Assembly: GCA_020216575.1 (NCBI GenBank)
Contig: JAIUYC010000063.1
Span: 1-10,004 of the forward strand
Origin: Coleofasciculus sp. S288
Lineage (GTDB): Bacteria; Cyanobacteriota; Cyanobacteriia; Cyanobacteriales; Coleofasciculaceae
Direction: 5' to 3'
Length of the DNA stretch: 10,004 nucleotides
Positions 1 through 6,563 of this stretch are shown one piece after another. Every line of letters starts with the position of its first letter. Positions within the stretch are counted from its first letter, which is position 1. Made by a program: the position numbers and the translations under genes. The notes under the pieces are model-generated. The model worked only from the letters and a program-made list of their open reading frames with translations. It was not told the DNA's origin and ran no database searches.

Positions 1-396
1 GGTTATCATGCTGACTTACCCGGCAAAGTCGATCGCACAGCTCATTTGACTAATTTTGTGCGGCAAATGAGAGCTGACATAAAGAAAGCTAACCCGGCCG
101 TTAGTTTCGACCTTTGCCATCATAATCCGTATTGGGGTAAACGCTATTTTGCGGCTGATTGGCAAAATTGGAATGTTGATCGAGTTTTCATTCAAACTTA
201 TAACGATGCTAATTTTAACCAAGAGCTAGATTATGCCCAGAATTATGCAGGAGTTGCAATTTCAGATAAGCAGTTAAATCGCTTGCAAGAGTTGATTGAC
301 AATCCCAAAATAAAGAGTGTTTTAGTATTTCCATCATCGGGAAAACCAGAAGAAGCTGCTGCTCTTGTCAAAAAGTCTACTTCGATAAATAACTAG
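1..396 (+). CDS. C-terminal part of a family-10-like glycosylhydrolase (5' end outside window)
   Basis: The frame is open from the first base (GYHADLPGKVDR...) and ends with TAG at 394-396, so the gene starts left of the window; the TTG at 46 is an internal Leu codon. The roughly 131 visible residues resemble the last strands of the TIM barrel of GHL10-type proteins: FVRQMRADIKKANP (helix in which these proteins handle a sugar-related barrel fold), then a hydrophobic strand and HNPYWG, then FAADWQNW followed by VDRVFIQTYND, which matches the family pattern of D-W-x-x-W, then a strand with Q-x-Y. A late strand (IKSVLVFPSSG) and a helix (KPEEAAALVKK) close the fold. The likely role is an envelope or secreted carbohydrate-active enzyme, but substrate and catalytic residues cannot be judged from this fragment. 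It converges with the sensor kinase gene to its right. The family assignment is by motif memory only and is moderate. Confidence 0.5.
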   Translation, partial: GYHADLPGKVDRTAHLTNFVRQMRADIKKANPAVSFDLCHHNPYWGKRYFAADWQNWNVDRVFIQTYNDANFNQELDYAQNYAGVAISDKQLNRLQELIDNPKIKSVLVFPSSGKPEEAAALVKKSTSINN

Positions 397-425
397 GGTA
401 AGAATTTAAGAGATTTTCTGAAATA

Positions 426-543
426 ATACCAAATCCGGGTTGACTACCCCTTTTTCATTGAGTCCGCAAAGGCGGACTTGGTTTGTGTAGCCGTGACTTC
501 AGTCGCCAGGGCTAAAGGGGGGCGATAAAAGCGGACTTGGTAT
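426..543. repeat. Palindromic MITE-like repeat element between convergent genes
   Basis: The ends form a 12-nt imperfect terminal inverted repeat: ATACCAAATCCG at 426-437 and CGGACTTGGTAT at 532-543, with one mismatch. Inside lie a perfect 7-bp hairpin (AGTCCGC at 461-467, GCGGACT at 472-478, 4-nt loop) and a short GGGT/ACCC hairpin (437-440, 446-449). The 11-mer GCGGACTTGGT occurs twice in direct orientation (472-482 and 531-541). No coding capacity is visible. It fills nearly the whole gap between the stop codons of the glycosylhydrolase-like gene and the kinase gene, so it could also end transcription from both sides. Calling it a mobile MITE is inference from its symmetry. Confidence 0.55.
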
Positions 544-544
544 A

Positions 545-3500
545 TTAAAGGAGACAAGGAAAGCTAATCTTAAAGACTGTGTCATGATTTTGCTCAATCT
601 CCATCTCACCTTCGAGCTGACTAACTAAGACTTCAACTAACTGAAAGCCCAACGAATTTTTGTTATTGAAATCCAGAATTTTTTGGCAGTTAGGCTGATT
701 ATTTCCTACCACCAACGTGATTTGATTGTGTTTTGACTTCAGCTCGACCCAAATCGCCCCGGTTCCTCCGTTCAACGCATCTTTCAATGCATTAGAAATC
801 AATTCGTTGAGAATTAATCCACAGGGAATAGCGGTATCGAGAGTTGAAAGGATTTCATCAAGATTGAGCTTCAAGGTAATGTCCTCTGGATTAAGGGCAT
901 AACTTTGCAGTAGGTGAGCCGTTAGCTCGCGGATATAATGTGCCAAATTAACATGCGCTAAGGTTTGTGATTGATACAGTTCTTCGTGGATCAAAGCCAT
1001 ACACCTAATGCGGTTCTGACTGGAGTGAAATATCTCTAGTACCTGTGGCTCTTGAATGCTCTGGGATTGAAGGTCGAGCAAACTACAGATAATTTGCAGA
1101 TTGTTTTTCACTCGATGATGGACTTCCTGTAAAAGGACTTCCTTTTCCCGCAGCGAGGTGCGTAAAGCAACTTCGGCAAGTTTTCGTTCTGTAATGTCTT
1201 GAAAAGCGGCTATGGCATAGATAATAGCGCCCTGCTCATCATAAATTGGAGTTCCCCAAGTCTCTAAAGGGACAATTTTGTCCGGTTGGTGAATCTCCAG
1301 ATCATCAACTGTTGTTTTTTCTCCCTTCAAAGCTCGAACCAAGGGTAAGTTTTCTGAGGAATATAACTGCTTTGTGCCTGAAAGATAGATTTGGTAAGCC
1401 TCGGAATATTGTTCCGGAGGAGCTTCTGGAGCAGTTTCTCTACCTATTAACTGCAAGCCGCTTTGATTGAAGTAGACAGGTTTACCAGCCGTGTCAACTA
1501 CTCCTACTCCTATCGGAACAGCTTCTAAAAATTGCTGAAGCTTTCTCTCACTTTCCCGCAGCAATGCATTTTCTTTAGCTTGTGCTCTGGTTCTCCACTG
1601 GATATATCCATAAACCGCACTGACGAACGCCACAACATACAACGTGTAAGCCCACCATGTCTTCCAAGGTGGGGGAGTAATGATGACTTTCAGAGAAGTA
1701 CCTTCTTCATTCCAAACACCGTCATTATTTGAGCCTTTGACCCTAAAGATGTAAGTCCCACCATCTAAGTTAGTGTAAGTGGCATAGCGTCTGCTGCCGG
1801 AGTAAATCCAATCTTTGTCGAATCCTTCTAGTTTGTAAGCGTACTGGTTTTTCTCAGGGTTTGTATAATCAAGAGCAGCAAACTCAAAGCCAAAGAAGTT
1901 GTCTTTATAGGATAATTTAATTTCTTTAGTTTCAGAAATGGCTGTATCTAGTTTTACACTTTTATCAAAAATTCTAAAATCTGTTATTACAATGGGGGGA
2001 ATGTACGGATTGTCTTTTACCTGCTCAGGATAAAAGGCATTAAAGCCATTTAGCCCACCAAAAAACATTTCTCCCGTTTTACTTTTAAAGTAAGCTTTGA
2101 TACCACCGAACTCATTCCCCTGAAGCCCATCGCCTACATCATAATTTCTAAAGGTTTCAGTTTCAGGATTAAACTTGGATAATCCTTTGCCAGTACTTAA
2201 CCAAAGATTCCCTTCATCATCACCAAGGATGCCAACTACAGAATTATTGGGAAGACCATCTTTTTCTGTGTAATGAGTAAAGGTTTCGGTAGCGATATCA
2301 AATTTATTTAGTCCACCTCCATAAGTACCAATCCAGAGCGTACCTGCTGGGTATTCATATATTGATAAAACCCGGTCATAACTCAGACTATTGGGGTTAT
2401 TGAGGTCGTGTGTGTAACGAATAAACTCTCCCGTTTCGCGATTGAATTTATTCAATCCTCTACTAAAAGTACCAATCCAGAGTGTATCTGATTGATCTTC
2501 ATAGATACTAAGTACATTGTTATCACTCAAACTGTAAGGATTATGAGGCTCATTTATGTAATGAGTAAATATCCCAGTTTCACGTTCAAATTTATTCAAT
2601 CCCCCATCAAAGGTGCCAATCCAGAGTGTACCATTGTGGTCTTCATAGATAGATATGACATTATTATTACTCAAACTTTTAGGGTTATTAGGGTCGTGGA
2701 TGTAATGAGTAAATTGCCCCGTTTCGTTATCAAATTTATTCAATCCACCCTCAAACGTACCAACCCAGAGTGTATTATTATGGTCTTCATAAACTGACCA
2801 AACAAAATCACTACTTAAGCTATTAATTTTATTAGAATCGTGAGTGTAATGGGTAAATTTCCCCGTTTCACGCTCAAATTGATTCAATCCCCAATCAAAT
2901 GTGCCAATCCAGAGGATGCCGTTGCGGTCTTCATAGATCGACGAAACATGATTATCACTTAAGCTATTGGGGTTAACTATTTCGTTTTTATAATTCCTAA
3001 ATTTCTTGGCTTTCGTGTCTAATTTAGATATTCCAGTAAATCCAGTGCCAATCCACAAGATTTCGGAATTGTCTATCAAAAGCGAGAAAACCAGATTATC
3101 TTCTAAACTATTCGGGTTAGCTGGATTATGAGTGTAATGGGTAAATTGCCCAGTTTCCGGCTCGAATTTATTGAGTGCTGTTCCAAAGGGATTGCTATAC
3201 CAGCTACTCGTCGCTAACCACAAATTACCGAAACGGTCTTCAATGATCGCACTGACAGAATTATTACTCAAACTCTTGGGGTTGTTGGGATCGTGCGTGT
3301 AATGAATAAATTGCCCCGTTTCGCGATCAAATTGGTTTAGTCCTCCACCATTCGTACCAATCCAAAGTCTACCAGATTGATCTTCATAGATGGATAAAAC
3401 AGTATTATCACTCAAAGCATGCGGGTTATTAGGGTCGTGCGTGTAATGAGTAAATTCCCCTGTTTTGCGATCAAACTTATCAAGTCCCCCACCTCCAGTA

Positions 3501-4123
3501 CCAATCCAAAAATTACCTAGCTTATCTTCGTATATTGATAAAACAGTATCGTTAGCTAAACTTTTAGGGTCATCAGGATTGTGTTTGTAATGATTAAATT
3601 GTCTCGTTTCGCGGTCATACTTATTAAGTCCTCCCTCATCGGTACCAATCCAAAGAGTACCAATCTGGTCTTCAAAAATTGACCAAACTTTGTTGTTACT
3701 TAAGCTATGGGGGTTCTTGGGATCGTGTTTGTAACGTGTAAATTGATTTGTTTGACGGTTGAATTGGTTAATTCCACTCCCATAAGTGCCAATCCAGATT
3801 GTTTCTAACTTATCTTCATAGATTGATACAACAAAATTATCGGATAACGAATAAGGATCGAGTTCATTGTATTTATAGACTATAAAGTTATACCCATCAT
3901 ACTTATTTAGTCCATCCTGGGTTCCCATCCACATAAAGCCATGACTGTCCTGAAGCATACAGAGAACATGACTTTGAGATAATCCATCGTTAGCTGTAAT
4001 GTTCTCAAAATGAAGATTCTCGGCGGCAGACAGTTGTGTTGGTAGGCACAGGACTATTAACAGCATTAAGCTTATAATTGGAAATATCCTTTTAAACCTT
4101 TGTAAGCCTTTACGGATTGCCAT
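545..4123 (-). CDS. Two-propeller periplasmic sensor histidine kinase (Reg_prop, Y_Y_Y, PAS, HisKA_2, HATPase)
   Basis: Start choice: ATG at 4123 gives MAIRKGLQRFKR plus a hydrophobic stretch ending LSAAE, a convincing signal peptide; the frame is open further upstream to a TTG, but that extension has no such logic. From this start the protein has 1192 residues. Residues about 44-694 are some 14 propeller blades with the signature LWIGT...GGLNKF (W-[IMVL]-x-T visible 13 times, then FFGG), enough for two seven-bladed propellers. A Y_Y_Y domain (about 737-814, with YAYKLEGFDKDW) is followed by one membrane segment (about 823-842), a PAS domain (855-980), a HisKA_2 domain with EVHHRVKNNLQ (His1002 or His1003 as phosphoacceptor) and an ATPase domain with N box NELISNALKDAL. 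The G1 region reads VVGNNQPN in place of a D-x-G-x-G type motif. The expected role is sensing an extracytoplasmic ligand and phosphorylating a response regulator, but none is encoded here. It lies downstream of the RiPP precursor on the same strand, 179 bp away, so a shared function is possible but unproven. Confidence 0.9.
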   Translation of the reverse strand: MAIRKGLQRFKRIFPIISLMLLIVLCLPTQLSAAENLHFENITANDGLSQSHVLCMLQDSHGFMWMGTQDGLNKYDGYNFIVYKYNELDPYSLSDNFVVSIYEDKLETIWIGTYGSGINQFNRQTNQFTRYKHDPKNPHSLSNNKVWSIFEDQIGTLWIGTDEGGLNKYDRETRQFNHYKHNPDDPKSLANDTVLSIYEDKLGNFWIGTGGGGLDKFDRKTGEFTHYTHDPNNPHALSDNTVLSIYEDQSGRLWIGTNGGGLNQFDRETGQFIHYTHDPNNPKSLSNNSVSAIIEDRFGNLWLATSSWYSNPFGTALNKFEPETGQFTHYTHNPANPNSLEDNLVFSLLIDNSEILWIGTGFTGISKLDTKAKKFRNYKNEIVNPNSLSDNHVSSIYEDRNGILWIGTFDWGLNQFERETGKFTHYTHDSNKINSLSSDFVWSVYEDHNNTLWVGTFEGGLNKFDNETGQFTHYIHDPNNPKSLSNNNVISIYEDHNGTLWIGTFDGGLNKFERETGIFTHYINEPHNPYSLSDNNVLSIYEDQSDTLWIGTFSRGLNKFNRETGEFIRYTHDLNNPNSLSYDRVLSIYEYPAGTLWIGTYGGGLNKFDIATETFTHYTEKDGLPNNSVVGILGDDEGNLWLSTGKGLSKFNPETETFRNYDVGDGLQGNEFGGIKAYFKSKTGEMFFGGLNGFNAFYPEQVKDNPYIPPIVITDFRIFDKSVKLDTAISETKEIKLSYKDNFFGFEFAALDYTNPEKNQYAYKLEGFDKDWIYSGSRRYATYTNLDGGTYIFRVKGSNNDGVWNEEGTSLKVIITPPPWKTWWAYTLYVVAFVSAVYGYIQWRTRAQAKENALLRESERKLQQFLEAVPIGVGVVDTAGKPVYFNQSGLQLIGRETAPEAPPEQYSEAYQIYLSGTKQLYSSENLPLVRALKGEKTTVDDLEIHQPDKIVPLETWGTPIYDEQGAIIYAIAAFQDITERKLAEVALRTSLREKEVLLQEVHHRVKNNLQIICSLLDLQSQSIQEPQVLEIFHSSQNRIRCMALIHEELYQSQTLAHVNLAHYIRELTAHLLQSYALNPEDITLKLNLDEILSTLDTAIPCGLILNELISNALKDALNGGTGAIWVELKSKHNQITLVVGNNQPNCQKILDFNNKNSLGFQLVEVLVSQLEGEMEIEQNHDTVFKISFPCLL
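2333..3796 (-). repeat. Intragenic 144-nt repeats encoding propeller blades
   Basis: Within the kinase gene the blade-marking Trp codons recur at exactly 48 residues (144 nt) in two runs, separated by one 55-residue blade that marks the likely boundary region between propellers. The DNA itself is visibly repetitive, for example the recurring plus-strand strings ccaatccagag, gtaatgagtaaa and tcttcatagat. Such regularity suggests internal duplication of blades rather than ancient divergence. Blade count may vary between strains. Confidence 0.8.
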
Positions 4124-4133
4124 AACTAGTAAA

Positions 4134-4162
4134 CTATGCAAGTAAAAAACTGACTTGCATAG
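4134..4162. promoter_or_regulatory. Perfect 10-bp inverted repeat just upstream of the sensor kinase start
   Basis: CTATGCAAGT (4134-4143) and ACTTGCATAG (4153-4162) are exact reverse complements around a 9-nt spacer. On the minus strand the dyad ends 10 nt before the ATG at 4123. It could be a dyad operator for a transcription factor or an RNA hairpin limiting ribosome access. As a terminator for the precursor transcript it is less convincing: on that strand there is a T run in the loop but no T tract after the stem. A weaker 7-bp pair, AAGCTAG/CTAGCTT (4203-4209, 4231-4237), lies further upstream in the same gap. Confidence 0.45.
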
Positions 4163-4302
4163 GTTCAAATGCCTCTTAATCGTTGTTACAAATAGCGGGA
4201 AAAAGCTAGAACACTCTACAACAAAAGGAACTAGCTTAGATGCTTTACTTTTAATCTTCCCCTGGAGATAGGAAGCAAAAAAAACTACGTTCCGATTGCA
4301 TC

Positions 4303-4638
4303 TCAACAGGAGATTTTGCAATCGAAGACAGGTAAATTGCCATCTGCCCAGGTCTGTATCTTTTGATCAGTAAGTTCTGCTGGTTTGGTCGGTAACGGAA
4401 TTTCATAAATTCCATTACTTTCCAAACTGTCTACTGTTGTATTGTTTAGAGCATCTAAGGATGCGTTTTCATTCACTCGCACCTGAACGTCACTAGGAAC
4501 ACTAATCCCGTTTTCTTCTAGAACTGCCGCAGGTTCTGAGATGAAACGTTGTCTGAACCCTTCATCTAACCATGCCTGAGCAACGAGCTTTGACAATACT
4601 TTTTGAGATTCTTGGCGATCTGTTAGTAGTGTTGGCAT
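4303..4638 (-). CDS. NHLP-type RiPP (TOMM) precursor peptide
   Basis: A 111-residue peptide with a nitrile-hydratase-alpha-like leader (NHLP family). Residues about 17-58 carry the hallmark sequence LVAQAWLDEGFRQRFISEP followed by AAVLEENGISVP and VQVRVNEN. Residues 80-100 carry IPLPTKPAELTDQKIQ and end in WADG, the position where NHLP leaders usually have a GG-type cleavage motif (for example AGG). The predicted core is then only 11 residues, NLPVFDCKISC (codons at 4338-4306), with Cys107, Ser110 and Cys111 as candidate heterocycle sites. About 20 residues (59-79) between the leader halves look like an insertion relative to shorter family members. The ATG at 4638 is preceded by a purine-rich AAGAAG about 5 nt away, a weak ribosome site. 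It lies 125 bp after the dehydrogenase gene on the same strand. Leader family is well supported; the exact core boundary is inferred. Confidence 0.85.
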   Translation of the reverse strand: MPTLLTDRQESQKVLSKLVAQAWLDEGFRQRFISEPAAVLEENGISVPSDVQVRVNENASLDALNNTTVDSLESNGIYEIPLPTKPAELTDQKIQTWADGNLPVFDCKISC

Positions 4639-4763
4639 TTTTTCTTCTTAGTATTTCTTAACAGCTATTCTTTTTTACCATAAGGTTGGTTCAATTTCAA
4701 AGGGTATCAGGCAAATGTTAACTTAGCGCTGACTTGTAAAGAGATAAATAGTGTTATTTAGCG

Positions 4764-6200
4764 TTATTCAGTTGATTTGCTGCCCAAGATAAATTCTCCG
4801 ACAGAGGTTTCAGCATAGTAATCTGTTCCGACTGCTGCCGCAAATAGATCGGAATTTCCTGCTCCAATTGCACAAGGAGCCAAATTCATCGCTGTTGCAA
4901 CAAGGTACATTGTCTGCTGTAATGAACCCACATTCTTGAGGATGTTAGCGTAAGCGATGGATTCATAAACCCAGGCAGCTCTTTGAAAACGTGCGGCAAA
5001 AGCAATCAAAACCTGTGGCATGTAGAGTTCCCCCGTGGCTGTACCAGCATTTTCTAAAAGCTCTTCTACTTGGGAATTTCTCCCAATCAGTCTGCAAAGT
5101 TGATGGGTATCGGGACGGTAGTGGTAAATCCCTGAAGGAAGATTATCACAGGTATTGACGATGACATACAGTTCTAACTCATAACGGCCTCCACTATTAG
5201 CGTAAGGTCTATGAGTACAATCCCCGTAATCCTTGGAAACTATTCTTTTGTTTCTAGCTGAGCGGTAGAGGAATTCACCGAGTTGTTTATCCGTGATTGG
5301 TTCATCATTATAACGTCTGATTGACTGTCTCTCTTCCAAAATTCGGGTAAACGGATAATCCTCTGCCTTGAGTGTTTCAATATCTGGTTGATATAAATCA
5401 ATGATGTCATCAGACATCTGAGACTTCACCATCGGAGGCTGTTCAATCTTATCTTTGAAGCGAAAGGTTTTCCCCATCGGGTTGCTATGTCTTCCCTTTC
5501 TACTTCTGGAATGAAACAGCAAATCGTGAAATTCCCATTGCACTAATGTTTCGTTTTCTTCTTCCTGAATCTTCCCGTCTGCTTTAACTTCACCCAGCAT
5601 TTCGGAACTCAACAACAAGCTGAGAAACAGTTGTATTGTCTCTTGGGAAATTCCTGGTATTGCACTAGAAAGTTCGCCGCAAGTTTGAGGTTTAGCAAGT
5701 TCAGCGATCGCAACTGCCCCCCGTCCATCGGCTAAGATAATTTGTGCATGAGACAAGGGAGATTCCAGTACTAACTGTCCTTGCTCTTTCCGGCAATAGG
5801 CAAAACGCGACAGCACGTATTTTTGGTCTATTGCAGCCTTCCTGAACTTGAAGCGATCGCTCGGTGAAAAGGGAACTCTAGTTGCCAGAGGCAATCCCTC
5901 ACAGATAATGGTATGACAAATCAGTCCAAGACTGATGAACTGTTGCAAGTAGTAGTAAAATTTGGGCAGTTCCGCAACTCCATCACTCTGTAGCACCAAA
6001 TCGCTGAGTTCTTCCTCCGTCCCCCCCTCAGCAGCAAGCATCCTGACAGCAGCTAGTAATCCCGGTGACAGGGAATTGAGATTGAGCGTATCTGGAGGAA
6101 TATTCCCCTGGACAAGCGGCGATTGGACAACAACACTATCAGGAGATTGTGCGATCGCAGAACTATTCTCTTTGAAAGAAAGCACTAAGGAAGGCGGCAT
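4764..6200 (-). CDS. SagB/ThcOx-family FMN azoline dehydrogenase
   Basis: A 478-residue protein expected to oxidise azoline rings on the precursor to thiazoles or oxazoles using FMN. The C-terminal nitroreductase-type domain (about 280-478) shows RQSIRRY (291-297, FMN phosphate contact region), RPYANSGGRYELELYVIV (331-348, the SagB-family SGG motif), the helix YESIAYANILKNVGSLQQT and the closing VGEFILG. The N-terminal half contains two winged-helix-like stretches (about 40-105 with LSPGLLAAVRMLAAEGG, and 140-210 with ILADGRGAVAIAELAK), which resembles the double peptide-clamp layout of cyanobactin oxidase ThcOx. ATG at 6200 is the first Met and is close to the expected start, though no clear ribosome site precedes it. 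It sits between the cyclodehydratase and precursor genes, all on one strand, which fits a TOMM locus. The family call is firm; the clamp domains are inferred from local sequence. Confidence 0.92.
   Translation of the reverse strand: MPPSLVLSFKENSSAIAQSPDSVVVQSPLVQGNIPPDTLNLNSLSPGLLAAVRMLAAEGGTEEELSDLVLQSDGVAELPKFYYYLQQFISLGLICHTIICEGLPLATRVPFSPSDRFKFRKAAIDQKYVLSRFAYCRKEQGQLVLESPLSHAQIILADGRGAVAIAELAKPQTCGELSSAIPGISQETIQLFLSLLLSSEMLGEVKADGKIQEEENETLVQWEFHDLLFHSRSRKGRHSNPMGKTFRFKDKIEQPPMVKSQMSDDIIDLYQPDIETLKAEDYPFTRILEERQSIRRYNDEPITDKQLGEFLYRSARNKRIVSKDYGDCTHRPYANSGGRYELELYVIVNTCDNLPSGIYHYRPDTHQLCRLIGRNSQVEELLENAGTATGELYMPQVLIAFAARFQRAAWVYESIAYANILKNVGSLQQTMYLVATAMNLAPCAIGAGNSDLFAAAVGTDYYAETSVGEFILGSKSTE
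5704..5711. repeat. HIP1 octamer GCGATCGC (one of five in the window)
   Basis: The octamer GCGATCGC also occurs at 5853-5860, 6151-6158, 8745-8752 and 9805-9812. Five copies in 10 kb is far above chance and is a known signature of many cyanobacterial genomes. Four lie in the RiPP enzyme genes and one in the TPR gene, so the RiPP genes carry the same host signature as their neighbour and do not look freshly imported from a non-cyanobacterial source. Confidence 0.9.
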
Positions 6201-6383
6201 CTGCTTAATTTGTGATCAATCCTAAAACAACAAATAGCAGAAACCTGACTTTCTTGCACTAAGGTCTTCACCCCACAACTCAGCGTACCTCAGCCTTAAA
6301 AACAAAAACAGCCGAATTTTCCGAAAATAGTGCGAGATTCTCCCGAAACTTCCCTCACAACCACGGATGAAAATCCTCTCTCC

Positions 6384-6552
<169 letters not shown>

Positions 6553-6563
6553 TCCCAAATCTC

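Noticed and set aside
2492..2797. Plus-strand open frame of 101 codons inside the kinase gene
   Set aside because: It is the antisense shadow of the propeller repeats, which explains its own internal repetition.
4124..4321. Upstream extension of the sensor kinase to a TTG at 4321, overlapping the precursor gene
   Set aside because: The ATG at 4123 begins a textbook signal peptide; the extra 66 residues would put a second hydrophobic stretch in front of it, start on a rare TTG and overlap the precursor end.
4639..4763. Promoter for the precursor gene in the gap after the dehydrogenase
   Set aside because: TTGAAA and TATGGT-like hexamers occur on the minus strand, but their spacing is about 12 bp, too short for a credible sigma-70 promoter.
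6201..6383. Second small precursor gene or promoter upstream of the dehydrogenase
   Set aside because: Minus-strand reading shows stops without an NHLP-like or Cys-rich peptide, and no clear -35/-10 pair is seen.
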